Shown here piece after piece: positions 43,030-52,495 of a stretch of DNA of 64,000 nt; position 1 is the first letter of the stretch, and each line of letters starts with the position of its first letter. The stretch is from positions 186,001 to 250,000 of the forward strand of contig JAYPQK010000002.1 in the NCBI GenBank assembly GCA_038131955.1. The letters run 5' to 3'. Under the pieces are notes generated by a model, which had not been told where the DNA came from, did no database searches, and worked only from the letters and a program-made list of their open reading frames with translations. The translations under genes were made by a program, and so were the position numbers. The stretch is from SHAN690 sp038131955 (GTDB taxonomy: Bacteria; Bacteroidota; Bacteroidia; Flavobacteriales_G; Salibacteraceae).

Positions 43030-43037
43030 TACTTTTG
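43030..43037 (+). promoter_or_regulatory. -7 box of the 43043 gene
   Basis: TACTTTTG, perfect TAnnTTTG, ending 5 bases before the ATG. Confidence 0.45.
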
Positions 43038-43042
43038 ACAGC

Positions 43043-44638
43043 ATGAAAAACCTCGTGCTGTTTACTCTAGGCGTCGTCTTATCAGCCACCCTGGCAGCCC
43101 AAGACTTCAACTATAACGTTTCACTCAAACCGGTGACCAACATCGACGCGCCTGGACTGCACAGCTATGCCGTAGGGATACATGAGGGAAAGTGGTTGAT
43201 CATTGGTGGCAGACTGGACGGACTCCACGCAAGACAGCCATTCAACGCCTTTCCGGGCGTCTACAACAACACGGATATATACGTTATCGATCCGGTCAGC
43301 AAGGACGTTTGGTCGAGCTCTGTAAACGGCCTCAGTACCAGTATCACTGACCAGTTGCAAGCTACCAATATGTGCTTCCATCAGGTGGGTGACACCCTCT
43401 ACTTTGTGGGCGGATACGCTTTTAGCAGCTCCCTTAACGACCATGTGACTTTCCCCTACCTCACAACCATCCAGGTTAGCTCCTTGATCTCTGCCATTGT
43501 GCAAGGTGAGTCCATTACTCCACACATCAAACAAGTTAGCGATCAACGAATGGCAGTAACGGGCGGTCATTTAGCTTTTCAAGATAACCATCTGATGATC
43601 GTCGGTGGACATCGTTTTGATGGTCGCTACAACCCAATGGGACACAATACCTACACCCAGACCTACACAAACTCGATCCGGTCATTCCAAGTAGACAATT
43701 CGGGTAGTACTCCGATCATTCAAAACTTCACCGAAACTATTGACGCCGCTCACTTACATCGACGGGACTACAACCTAGTACCCCAGATCTTCGGAGATGG
43801 AAGTTTTGGCCACATGATCTCATCAGGGGTGTTTCAGGTCAATGTAGACCTCCCCTTTCTATATCCTGTGGAGATCCGTTCTAGTGGACATCAGGCCGTC
43901 ACTGCATTCAATCAGTACTTGAGTAACTACCACTCAGCTCATGTCACGCTTCACGACACGAACTCACAGGCTACTCATAGCCTATTTTTCGGCGGAATGG
44001 CGCAATACTACTATCAGGACTCCACCTTGATCGAGGACCAAAGCGTTCCGTTCGTCAAGACGATCTCTAGGGTTACCCGCAGCAGCAATGATGATCTGCA
44101 AGAGTTTGTTCTACCGGTTGAGATGCCCGATCTACAAGGCGCCAGTGCTGAGTTCATTCGCAACACACAACTAGCTACGCTACACAATGAAATTCTAGTT
44201 CTGACGGATGCAGACTCCATGCTCATTGGATATGTGTACGGTGGCATCGAAAGCGGCTCGTTGAATCCATTTACCGGAAACAACACCGGTTCCACTTCTG
44301 CAAGCCCTGTGATCTATGAAGTCTGGCTGATCAATACCGACGAGACCGCGACCCAAATTCCTATCGTTGGGGGTCACACCTTTAAAACCGAAGTTTACCC
44401 TAATCCTGGTTCCGGAAACATACGATTACGCCTCGACGCTCCGTTGAGCGGCAGTTCTTTCGTGACGATTACTGACCAAATGGGCAAGGCAGTTGAGCAC
44501 TTCGAGATCAATGACCTTCAGAAAGGCCGTAACGACTTTCTTTTCTTGCCTGCCGGAACACTTTCGCCAGGAATTTATAACTTGAGTTTTTCCTTTAACG
44601 ACAAGTACTACAGCACGACTTCGGTAGTAGTACAATGA
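43043..44638 (+). CDS. T9SS-exported kelch-like protein
   Basis: 531 residues with signal peptide MKNLVLFTLGVVLSATLAAQ. Kelch-type strands recur: GKWLIIGGRLDG, DTLYFVGGYAF, NHLMIVGGHRFDGRYNP, THSLFFGGMAQYY, and a final IGYVYGGIESG. This fits a six- to seven-blade propeller across residues 25-440. The last 85 residues (TEVYPNPGSGNIRLRL, ITDQMGKAVEHFEI, LSPGIYNLSFSF) are a type A T9SS domain. Ligand unknown. Its stop overlaps the first possible ATG of nfeD. Confidence 0.82.
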   Translation: MKNLVLFTLGVVLSATLAAQDFNYNVSLKPVTNIDAPGLHSYAVGIHEGKWLIIGGRLDGLHARQPFNAFPGVYNNTDIYVIDPVSKDVWSSSVNGLSTSITDQLQATNMCFHQVGDTLYFVGGYAFSSSLNDHVTFPYLTTIQVSSLISAIVQGESITPHIKQVSDQRMAVTGGHLAFQDNHLMIVGGHRFDGRYNPMGHNTYTQTYTNSIRSFQVDNSGSTPIIQNFTETIDAAHLHRRDYNLVPQIFGDGSFGHMISSGVFQVNVDLPFLYPVEIRSSGHQAVTAFNQYLSNYHSAHVTLHDTNSQATHSLFFGGMAQYYYQDSTLIEDQSVPFVKTISRVTRSSNDDLQEFVLPVEMPDLQGASAEFIRNTQLATLHNEILVLTDADSMLIGYVYGGIESGSLNPFTGNNTGSTSASPVIYEVWLINTDETATQIPIVGGHTFKTEVYPNPGSGNIRLRLDAPLSGSSFVTITDQMGKAVEHFEINDLQKGRNDFLFLPAGTLSPGIYNLSFSFNDKYYSTTSVVVQ

Positions 44639-44688
44639 TCAAGAGGACGACACGTCAAAATTCAGATCGAGAACTTACCTTTAGCCTC

Positions 44689-46023
44689 ATGAGGAAGGTA
44701 TTGATCTTATCCCTTTTTGCACTCCTATTCTTTCCGGTCATCGCGCAGGAAGAGTCGACCGTGTATGTCTTTGATATCAAAGAGGAGATCGCCGCTCCGG
44801 TTTGGCGTACGACCAAAATGGCCATGGAAGAGGCGCACGAGAAGAACGTAGACGTCATCTTTATCAATATGAACACCTATGGGGGTGCCGTGGATGCCGC
44901 GGACTCGATTCGCACGAAGATCCTGCAATCTGAAATTCCGGTATTGATCCTAATTGACAACAATGCCGCTTCTGCTGGCGCCCTGATCTCTTTGGCTTGC
45001 GACGATATCTACATGCGGCCGGGAAGCACGATAGGCGCTGCCACGGTAGTGGATCAATCGGGAGAACAAGTACCCGACAAGTATCAGAGTTACATGCGAA
45101 AGAAGATGCGCGCCACTGCCGAAGAAAAGGGTCGTAATCCAGACATCGCCGAAGCTATGGTCGATCCGGATAAGGTTGTTGAAGGGGTTTCTGAAGCCGG
45201 AAAGGTGGTCACGCTAACCGTTTCTGAGGCGATTGATCTCGGATTCTGCGATGGCGAGTTCAAGACCATGGATGAAGCGTTGAAACACGCAGGCATTGAA
45301 AACTATACTGTCGTACGTCAAACGCTGAGCACAACCGATCAAGTCATTGGTTGGTTGATCAATCCAGCGGTAAGTGGACTACTTATCTTGGTGATCTTTG
45401 GAGGAATCTACTTTGAACTCCAGTCTCCCGGCCTCGGCTTTCCGATCATTGCAGCCATCACAGCGGCCGTTCTCTACTTCGCCCCACTCTACTTGGAAGG
45501 TTTGGCCGAGAACTGGGAGATCTTGGTTTTTCTAGCCGGATTGATCCTCATTGGGATTGAGCTCTTTGTCATACCTGGGTTTGGGGTAGCGGGAATCGCG
45601 GGAATCGCCCTGACCATCACGGCACTCGCCTTGGCCATGGTAGGCAACGTAGGCTTTGACTTCTCCGGTGTGGATGGAAGTGTTTTGACTCGCTCCTTTC
45701 TGATCGCCATCATTTCCTCAACAGTATCCGTAGCTGGGTCAATTGCACTGGCTGTGAAGCTTTTTCAGACCAATGCCTTTGCCCATTTCCTTTTAAAAAC
45801 AGCCACTTCGAGAGAAGATGGTTATGTCGGAACCAGTACACAGCCTTTTGAGCTGATCGGCATGGAGGGAACCGCCTACACCGATATGATGCCGAGCGGA
45901 AAAGTGGAGATCGATGATAAACTCTACGACGCTTCCTCAGAAACCGGTTTTGTGGAAAAAGGCCAGAGAGTGAAAGTAATTTCGTACTCAGGAGCACAGA
46001 TCAAGGTTCGATTGGTCAAATGA
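44689..46023 (+). CDS. NfeD-family membrane serine protease
   Basis: 444 residues from ATG 44689 (MRKVLILSLFALLFFPVIAQ, signal peptide); an ATG at 44635 overlapping the upstream stop is also possible but places the signal 18 residues in. The ClpP-like protease domain has NMNTYGGAVDAADSIRTKI and DNNAASAGALISLACDDIYM, where the Ser of ASAGA is the predicted nucleophile. Four to five membrane helices (about 220-375) and a C-terminal OB-like NfeD domain (GMEGTAYTDMMPSGKVEIDDKLYDA) follow. Such proteins usually pair with a stomatin; none is seen here. Confidence 0.9.
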   Translation: MRKVLILSLFALLFFPVIAQEESTVYVFDIKEEIAAPVWRTTKMAMEEAHEKNVDVIFINMNTYGGAVDAADSIRTKILQSEIPVLILIDNNAASAGALISLACDDIYMRPGSTIGAATVVDQSGEQVPDKYQSYMRKKMRATAEEKGRNPDIAEAMVDPDKVVEGVSEAGKVVTLTVSEAIDLGFCDGEFKTMDEALKHAGIENYTVVRQTLSTTDQVIGWLINPAVSGLLILVIFGGIYFELQSPGLGFPIIAAITAAVLYFAPLYLEGLAENWEILVFLAGLILIGIELFVIPGFGVAGIAGIALTITALALAMVGNVGFDFSGVDGSVLTRSFLIAIISSTVSVAGSIALAVKLFQTNAFAHFLLKTATSREDGYVGTSTQPFELIGMEGTAYTDMMPSGKVEIDDKLYDASSETGFVEKGQRVKVISYSGAQIKVRLVK

Positions 46024-46862
46024 GCCTGAAAATTCGGAATATCGCAGCTGTGAAAAAGCACACTCTTCTCCTTCTGATGATTGGACTATCGTTCTCCTTT
46101 GCGAGCGCTCAAGAATCGTACATCGCCAAAGTGGATAAGATCCTTGAGAAAGGCGACACAGCCAAGGCGGTGAAAAAACTCAACGGCTTCATAATGAAGA
46201 ATCCGAAATCGACGGATCTATACCTCAAGCGTGCAAAGCTCAAGCTCGAGCGCGGTGATCTCGAGCCTGCCATGGTAGACCTAAACTCCCACTGCAGCCT
46301 GAACAAAGAATGTGGAGAAGCTGACCTGCTAAAAGGCATCATTCGATTCAAGCAAGGTGACTACAGCGGTGCGATCGCGTATTTGAGTTCATATACACAG
46401 AAGCATGACCGGGCTGAAGCATGGTCCTACCTTGGTCAGTCACACATGTGGCTGCAGAATTACCCCGTAGCTGTGAATGCTTTTCGGAAGGCCATCACGA
46501 TTCAGCCTAATGATGTATCCTCCATATATAACGCAGGTCTTTCTGCTTACTACAACGAATATTTCGGACTTGCAGACAGCTTCTTCGTTGCGGGATTAAA
46601 GATCTCACCTGAAGACGAAGACATCATGCTTGCGCATGGCCTGACTTTACTCCGATCGGGGAATCATATTGAGAGCAACAAGGTTTTCAGAACCTTCGAG
46701 GAAGGAAGTCCACACTACGCGAACGCGCTCTACAACATCGGGGTCAACTACTACAACTTGAACGAGAATTCTTTAGCGTGCGATTACTGGACACGAGCCA
46801 TGGAACAAGGCCACATGAAGGCTGAATCTTCTAAGCAGCAGTACTGTCGGAAGAAAAGATAA
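46020..46862 (+). CDS. Exported TPR protein
   Basis: 280 residues with a signal peptide (about 12-32, LLLLMIGLSFSFASAQ) preceded by an unusually long 11-residue n-region because the ATG overlaps the nfeD stop by 4 bases. Five to six TPR-like helix pairs follow, e.g. STDLYLKRAKLKLERGDLEPAMVDLN, AEAWSYLGQSHMWLQNYPVAVNAFRKA and ANALYNIGVNYYNLNENSLACDYW. Probably a periplasmic scaffold or adaptor. The 3' end overlaps the convergent sodium symporter gene by 32 bases. Confidence 0.82.
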   Translation: MSLKIRNIAAVKKHTLLLLMIGLSFSFASAQESYIAKVDKILEKGDTAKAVKKLNGFIMKNPKSTDLYLKRAKLKLERGDLEPAMVDLNSHCSLNKECGEADLLKGIIRFKQGDYSGAIAYLSSYTQKHDRAEAWSYLGQSHMWLQNYPVAVNAFRKAITIQPNDVSSIYNAGLSAYYNEYFGLADSFFVAGLKISPEDEDIMLAHGLTLLRSGNHIESNKVFRTFEEGSPHYANALYNIGVNYYNLNENSLACDYWTRAMEQGHMKAESSKQQYCRKKR

Positions 46863-48285
46863 AGAGACCCAGGGCTGTGATCGCTCCATTGATCAGTAGT
46901 AGCTCGAAACCGATCTTATACCCATTAAGCCAAGCCTCGCTATTCGCCTGTAGAAAGTAGCAGATGATCGGAGCCAAGATGACGATAGCAGGCACTACCT
47001 TATCCTTGACATTTCTTTTGGTGAACAAACCAAACGCATACAGTCCGAGCAAAGGTCCATAGGTGAATCCTGCAACTTTGAACAGCTCCGCAATAACACT
47101 GTCATTGTTCAAGGATCGAAAAATGATGATTACCACAAAGAGCAGGAAAGTAAATCCTATATGCACCCACTTCCTAGTCCTCCTGTCATTCTCACTAGGA
47201 TTCTTCTCCATGCCTAGAAAGTCGACGCAAAAAGAGGTGGTAAGTGCCGTTAGAGCGCTATCCGCACTTGAATACGCGGCGGCCACCAAGCCAATTACAA
47301 ACAGTACCGCAGCTACGAGTCCCAATTCTCCGCTTACGGCCAGCGCTGGATAAAGCTCATCACCGGCGGTTCCCGGCTCAAATCCCACTTCCCCAGCGAA
47401 GAGGTATAGCATGGCCCCCAGTGAAAGGAAGAGAACGTTAGCACCGACGAGGACCACACTGAACCAGAACATGTTCTTTTGGGCATCCTTCAAGCTACGG
47501 CAACTCAAATTCTTCTGCATCATATCCTGATCGAGCCCAGTCATGCTGATGGTGATAAACATACCAGCTAGAAACTGCTTGAAAAAGAACTTGTTGTCAT
47601 TGACGTCATCAAAGAAGAACCATTGTGAATAGTTCGATGCCTGAATGGAACGCACCATCTCACCTATCCCCCAATCCATTGAGTCTTTGATAACAAATAT
47701 GGTAACCATCACTGCCAAAAGCATCGATGCCGTCTGCAATGTGTCTGTCCAAATTATGGTCTTGATGCCGCTTCTGAAGGTGTAGACCCAGATGAGTAAA
47801 ACAGCCATCAATACAGATAACCAGAATGGAAGTTCAAGAGGCTCGAATACCGCCAAATGAAGCGCTACAGCAACCAAGTAGAGACGAAAGGACGCACCGA
47901 TCACGCGGGACAGTAGGAAATAGAACGCGCCTGACTTATAGCTCCAAAACCCATAACGCTGTTCTAGATAGCCGTAGATGGACGTTAGGTTGAGCCGATA
48001 ATACAAGGGTAAAAGAACCGTGGCTATCACGGTGTAACCCGCCAGATAGCCAAGCACCATCTGCATGTAGCTAAACTGACTCGTTGCTACCCAACCGGGC
48101 ACGCTGATGAAGGTGACCCCACTCAGGGAGGCGCCGATCATCCCAAACGCTACGACATACCAAGGAGACTCTTTCTTACCTATGAAAAAGGCCTCGTTCG
48201 AATCGTCCTTTCCTGTGATGAAAGAGATGACGATAAGTACCATGAAGTAGACGACGATTATGCCAATGGCCAATGCTGGACTCAT
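46831..48285 (-). CDS. Sodium:solute symporter (SLC5 type)
   Basis: 484 residues, about 13 hydrophobic helices. Family motifs include FFIGKKESPWYVVAFGMIGASLSGVTFISVPGW near the N-terminus, YGYLEQRYG, GLDQDMMQKNLSCRSLKDAQKN and LVAAAYSSADSALTALTTSFCVDF. The last one includes the Ser pair that coordinates sodium in this family. Substrate unknown (sugars, amino acids, sialic acid and others are known in the family). A GAATTTTG box (48291-48298, minus) ends 5 bases before the start. Confidence 0.9.
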   Translation of the reverse strand: MSPALAIGIIVVYFMVLIVISFITGKDDSNEAFFIGKKESPWYVVAFGMIGASLSGVTFISVPGWVATSQFSYMQMVLGYLAGYTVIATVLLPLYYRLNLTSIYGYLEQRYGFWSYKSGAFYFLLSRVIGASFRLYLVAVALHLAVFEPLELPFWLSVLMAVLLIWVYTFRSGIKTIIWTDTLQTASMLLAVMVTIFVIKDSMDWGIGEMVRSIQASNYSQWFFFDDVNDNKFFFKQFLAGMFITISMTGLDQDMMQKNLSCRSLKDAQKNMFWFSVVLVGANVLFLSLGAMLYLFAGEVGFEPGTAGDELYPALAVSGELGLVAAVLFVIGLVAAAYSSADSALTALTTSFCVDFLGMEKNPSENDRRTRKWVHIGFTFLLFVVIIIFRSLNNDSVIAELFKVAGFTYGPLLGLYAFGLFTKRNVKDKVVPAIVILAPIICYFLQANSEAWLNGYKIGFELLLINGAITALGLFIFSSDSTAA

Positions 48286-48393
48286 GACCTCAAAATTCAG
48301 GATTAATCAAGATTGACGACCCATCAAGATCACTAGTTGTCAACAAAGCAAACTGGGACTGAACAAATCGAACCCTGATTCCTTTTATGGGAT

Positions 48394-48681
48394 ATGACAG
48401 CAGAGGGTTTCCTTGAAAAGACCATAGGAGAACGAAAAGAACATCTCTACATTCTATCGTTCGACAAGTTCATCTGTGATACTTCCCAGCAGGAAGTGGG
48501 AATTCATGAGATCATCGATGTTAAGGAAATTGAGGTAGATGAAGACATGGTGTTCCTCTACGCTTTTGAAACCGAGAACGGATCATCGGGCTATATCCAT
48601 ATCGATTTGAATCAACATAAGTACCCCATCAGCATCGAGGTGATCGAAACGCTTGGGCTACCGAATCTCAGCCGCGTCTAG
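48394..48681 (+). CDS. Small protein of unknown function
   Basis: 95 residues, acidic, no signal peptide or membrane helix, mainly strand-like (KEHLYILSFDKFICD, EVDEDMVFLYAFETENGSSGYIHIDL, KYPISIEVIETLG). Probably a single small alpha/beta or all-beta domain. It converges with the acyltransferase gene, 4-base overlap. No family recognised. Confidence 0.55.
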   Translation: MTAEGFLEKTIGERKEHLYILSFDKFICDTSQQEVGIHEIIDVKEIEVDEDMVFLYAFETENGSSGYIHIDLNQHKYPISIEVIETLGLPNLSRV

Positions 48682-50042
48682 TTCGTCTGACGGTATAGAG
48701 CCATCAATTCACTGATCAGAGCACTGCGTTCCGCCAGAAGAGTTCGACTTTCATCCGGTGATCTGCGAACAAATGTATTCCATCTAAAAATGCGTCGAAG
48801 TCTTTTGATCCAGTGTGAATACACCAAAGCAAACCGCCCCATTTGATAGCCAATAATCCAGCTTGCAGGCCAAGCCAGCCACCAAGGGAACCATTCGGCC
48901 GTAAAGATGGCTAAGCCGATGTACCAAATAACAAAGATCGCCAGTCCTGTAGCCCAGGCGAGACTTCCAGCAAATGCAGGGTTTATGGTGCCCTGGCGGT
49001 GCTCCCCTGTAACCTTATCTAATAGAAGGGCATTAAAAAAGGCATAGGATCCCCAGAGGGGAAGGCCGTTCACCAACAGTCCGACGAGGAAGAAAGGAAA
49101 ACCCAGTACGCTTCCTGCCAGCAAGGTCAGCTTTGTTGCTAATTGCGTCTCAAAGGGGTTAAACCGTCTGAAGCCCAGCGACTCGAATTGTTCTATGTAG
49201 GAGAAGAGTCGTTTCTCGAGGGACTCGATCCTCTCGGGCTCAGATTTCTTGATAGTCTCGATGCGATGAATGATGCTCTTCTGCACCTCAAACGCCGCTG
49301 AATAGTCATTCGGCTTAAGATTCATTTCTGTAAGCAATGTATCTGTCAGCAACTTCATGGCGGCTTTGATGACCGGGTAGTCGGCCTCTTCCTCTACATG
49401 AAGCACCGTGTCTTCCAAAGCCGACTTGATCTTCTCTGTCATCAAACGAGCTACTTCCTTTGGATCTCCTGACCTATCCACATCCGAGAAGTCGACCGGG
49501 TCACCCACGTTTATTAGTAGTCGACTCTGAAATCGTTTAGGGTTGGTATAATTTAGGCCGACTGGAACCAACTTGACTTCATCGTTATATCCGTGTTCAT
49601 TCAGGTAATCATCTGCCCCCATCTTGATCCGAGCAGCCCCGGTTTTAAGTTCACGAATCCAAGGCACCGTGATGCTTTCAGCTTCAGGGTAGATGATGAT
49701 GCTAGCGCCCTTTTCCAAGCTGACGTAGCACTCTCTGAACATATCATCATTGTCTTTGTCCTTTCCCGTTTTCAGCCAAGGACGGTAGACCGGAATCATG
49801 TGAAATTGAGATTTGAACAACCAGTCCTTCAACCCGGTCCCGAACCACTCAGCGCCGGTAATAAAGTGAAGTGGCTTCTTCGAGGTAATTGCCACCGCCA
49901 GAGGGTCAAAGAGAGCGCTGGGATGATTGGACACCAACACCAAGCGATGGTGCTCTAAATTTTCTTTTCCTCGTACATCGATCCGCTTAAAGTAGGCCTT
50001 GAGTGCTGCGTCGACCAAGGGCTTTAAGATCTCGTAGATCAT
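48678..50042 (-). CDS. PlsC-like acyltransferase with long C-terminal membrane extension
   Basis: 454 residues. The acyltransferase domain (1-225) has the NHPSALFDP motif (His40) used by bacteroidetal members in place of the classic NHxxxxD, the IIYPEAES strand and the VPVGLNYTNP segment. The second half (about 225-454) has a helical spacer and three to four hydrophobic helices. Probably transfers acyl chains to a phospholipid or other lipid acceptor at the inner membrane; which acceptor is not clear. Confidence 0.85.
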   Translation of the reverse strand: MIYEILKPLVDAALKAYFKRIDVRGKENLEHHRLVLVSNHPSALFDPLAVAITSKKPLHFITGAEWFGTGLKDWLFKSQFHMIPVYRPWLKTGKDKDNDDMFRECYVSLEKGASIIIYPEAESITVPWIRELKTGAARIKMGADDYLNEHGYNDEVKLVPVGLNYTNPKRFQSRLLINVGDPVDFSDVDRSGDPKEVARLMTEKIKSALEDTVLHVEEEADYPVIKAAMKLLTDTLLTEMNLKPNDYSAAFEVQKSIIHRIETIKKSEPERIESLEKRLFSYIEQFESLGFRRFNPFETQLATKLTLLAGSVLGFPFFLVGLLVNGLPLWGSYAFFNALLLDKVTGEHRQGTINPAFAGSLAWATGLAIFVIWYIGLAIFTAEWFPWWLAWPASWIIGYQMGRFALVYSHWIKRLRRIFRWNTFVRRSPDESRTLLAERSALISELMALYRQTN

Positions 50043-50127
50043 ACCTTATTATTTGGATTTGCTTCGGCAAAGTACACTTTCTATGCCTTCTGGCCCTATG
50101 TTTGCACTTCATACGGAAACCGTGGAC

Positions 50128-51177
50128 ATGAAGAATTACATCATCCTTGGACTAGTCCTTACGACATTAACGATCGGAGCCTGCAACCGCAGAGGTAGAG
50201 TGAGTATGAACGCGATGCGTCCAGCCATGATTACGGTTCCCAGTGAATTACAGAACATCGTCTTATTAGACCGAAGTCACTTGAGCGACAAAAAGAAGCT
50301 CAACATTCTTGAAGGAATCCTGACGGGCGAACTACCAGAAGAGGATAAGGCGGCGGTTCAACGTGCCCTAAGTCGCTTGAATAATGAGATCCAGACCACA
50401 CCAAGGTTCACGGGCGTCCTGGCTTCCGAGCGACTGGAAGGAAACAGTCTGACTGCGGCTTTTCCACCTCAACTGGACTGGAACACCATTGAAGGCCTCT
50501 GTCGCAAATACAAAGCTCAAGCAGTTCTCTCCATTGAGATATTTGATACCGACTTCATTCCTACCAGTGGAAAGCGCGTGACCACAAAAACTGTGGGTGA
50601 AGGTGACAAGAAACGTGAGGTACAGGTAGATGAATGGTATGCTAAAGGAGTTGCCAACCTTACCATGGGTGTTCGATTCTACGATTTTGTCAACAAGCAG
50701 GTGATCGACGAGCAGTTCTACCGCAGAACCAACACTTGGGAAGCTGCTGCAGGCAGCAAGGCGGAAGCCATTGCTAAACTGATCACCAAGGGGGACGCAT
50801 CGGCCAACTTGAGTGCAGCGATCGGTGCGGACTACGCGAGGCGTATTGCTCCAATGCCTATTCGTGTTCATCGCATGTTCTACCGCAAGCACAAGAAGGC
50901 GCCAGCCATTGCCATGGGTGCACGTATGGCAGATGTGAACCGATGGAGTGACGCGATCGAAGCTTGGAAGCAGGGATTACCTATTGCGGACACAAAGAGA
51001 GCGGGGTGGTTAACTTACAATATTGCCGTTGCTCATGAGGTTTTGGGGGATCTGGATGAGGCTTTAAGATGGGCTCAGGATGCCTACATCAAATACGGCA
51101 ACCGGGATGCACAGAACTATGTTCAGACGATCCAAAACCGCAAGTTAGACGAAGAGCGCCTCAAGGAACAGCAGTAA
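50128..51177 (+). CDS. DUF6340-like lipoprotein
   Basis: 349 residues from ATG 50128: MKNYIILGLVLTTLTIGACNRRG has a lipobox. Then VPSELQNIVLLDRSHLSDKKKLNILEGILTGE, VLSIEIFDTDF, an all-beta middle and a C-terminal TPR-like part (WSDAIEAWKQGL, GDLDEALRWAQDAYIKYG), the arrangement of DUF6340 lipoproteins. Function unknown; probably outer-membrane lipoprotein. AMP nucleosidase begins 4 bases after its stop. Confidence 0.8.
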   Translation: MKNYIILGLVLTTLTIGACNRRGRVSMNAMRPAMITVPSELQNIVLLDRSHLSDKKKLNILEGILTGELPEEDKAAVQRALSRLNNEIQTTPRFTGVLASERLEGNSLTAAFPPQLDWNTIEGLCRKYKAQAVLSIEIFDTDFIPTSGKRVTTKTVGEGDKKREVQVDEWYAKGVANLTMGVRFYDFVNKQVIDEQFYRRTNTWEAAAGSKAEAIAKLITKGDASANLSAAIGADYARRIAPMPIRVHRMFYRKHKKAPAIAMGARMADVNRWSDAIEAWKQGLPIADTKRAGWLTYNIAVAHEVLGDLDEALRWAQDAYIKYGNRDAQNYVQTIQNRKLDEERLKEQQ

Positions 51178-51181
51178 TGAC

Positions 51182-51956
51182 ATGAAGAGCAAGGAGGAAA
51201 TTGTAGCGAACTGGTTACCCCGATATATGGGGCGAACACTCGACGATTTTAGCAAGTACATCCTCCTCACCAACTTCGACAACTACGTCGAAGGATTCGC
51301 TAGTCTCTACGGCGCCCCTATCATTGGTCAAGACAAAGCCATGCCCAACGCATCAGCTGAGGGCATTTCGATCATCAACTTCGTTTATGGGCAGTCCGAA
51401 CGCTGCAACCATCATGGATCTTCTGAGCGCCATCGAACCGGAAGCCGTCTTGTTTCTAGGCAAGTGCGGAGGACTAAAGATGAAGAGCAAGGTAGGTGAC
51501 TACATTCTTCCATTGGCAGGAATTCGCGGGGAAGGAACATCGAACGACTATTTCCCTCCTGAGGTCCCTGCCCTACCTGCTTTTACCTTGCAGCGTGCCG
51601 TTTCAAGTACAATACGAGATTTCCATAAGGATTACTGGACAGGCACCGTGTACACCACCAACCGAAGGGTGTGGGAGTACGACGAGGAGTTCAAGGAATA
51701 CCTGAAGCGCATTCGAGCCATGGCGTTCGACATGGAGACAGCTACCCTCTATTCTGTTGGATTTGCGAATCAAATTCCCGACGGAGCCCTGCTTTTGGTT
51801 ACCGACCAACCTATGATCCCCGAGGGAGTGAAAACCGACGCCGGTGACGCTAAAGTGACGGCATCATTTACTGAGGAGCACATTAAGATCGGCGTTGAGT
51901 CGCTTCGAGAGATCCGTGAAGAAGGCCGATCCGTGCGTCACCTAAGGTTTGAATGA
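51182..51956 (+). pseudogene. amn: AMP nucleosidase gene with a one-base frameshift
   Basis: The first frame reads MKSKEEIVANWLPRYMGRTLDDF to NASAEGISIINF, then derails at 51383-51386; the second continues immediately as MGSPNAATIMDLLSAIEPEA and runs to the end (KCGGLKMKSKVGDYILP, AFDMETATLYSVGFAN, LLLVTDQPM). The normal sequence would be INFxMGSPNAAT. Total length is 775 bases, one more than 258 codons, so one inserted base (a T in GTTT) explains it. AMP nucleosidase hydrolyses AMP to adenine and ribose-5-phosphate. Either a recent mutation or a sequence error; all other family motifs are intact. Confidence 0.85.
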
Positions 51957-52495
51957 TGCTCGATCCCAAAGAGATCGCTGAAGGTCTGGGCCAAGACCGC
52001 TCGAAGAGAGCGGTAGATCTATGGGTCGACCGAATGGCAAAAGAGCATTTTGATCTCGCCACCTATCTTGATGTTGTTCTGACGACAGAACCAACGGTCA
52101 ATTGGTACTTGACCTGGACGTTGAATCACTACTTCGATCGATATCCTCACCTGGGCCCAGAAAAGCAACGCATGCTGTGGGAGAGGTTACGCTCGATAGA
52201 GCACAAAGGGATCAAAAGAGACCTTTGGCGTATTCTATCTAGCCTGGAACTAGATGAAGACTTAGCGGGTGAGGTGTTTGAAAGAGGTATTCTGATTGTC
52301 AGGTCGAGTGCGCAGGAAGTAGCAGTTCGAGCGCACGCGATGAAGGTCTTGCTGAACGTAACGAAGAACTACCCCGAATTGGTAGATGAGCTAGACTTGA
52401 TCTTGAATGATCTGATGATCGATGCGTCAGCCGGGATCAAAGCCAGAGCGAAGAACTACAGGAAGGAGATCAAGAAAATCAAGGCGCTTCAGTAG
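51953..52495 (+). CDS. HEAT-like helical repeat protein
   Basis: 180 residues, all helical and soluble. Pairs of helices such as LGPEKQRMLWERLRSIEH, GIKRDLWRILSSLELDEDLAGEVFERGI and VAVRAHAMKVLLNVTKNYPELVDELDLIL give an ARM/HEAT-like pattern. ATG 51953 overlaps the AMP nucleosidase stop and the adjacent ATG at 51956 is equivalent. Possible protein-protein adaptor; no specific family. The 3' end overlaps the convergent formylglycine-type gene by 17 bases. Confidence 0.7.
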   Translation: MMLDPKEIAEGLGQDRSKRAVDLWVDRMAKEHFDLATYLDVVLTTEPTVNWYLTWTLNHYFDRYPHLGPEKQRMLWERLRSIEHKGIKRDLWRILSSLELDEDLAGEVFERGILIVRSSAQEVAVRAHAMKVLLNVTKNYPELVDELDLILNDLMIDASAGIKARAKNYRKEIKKIKALQ

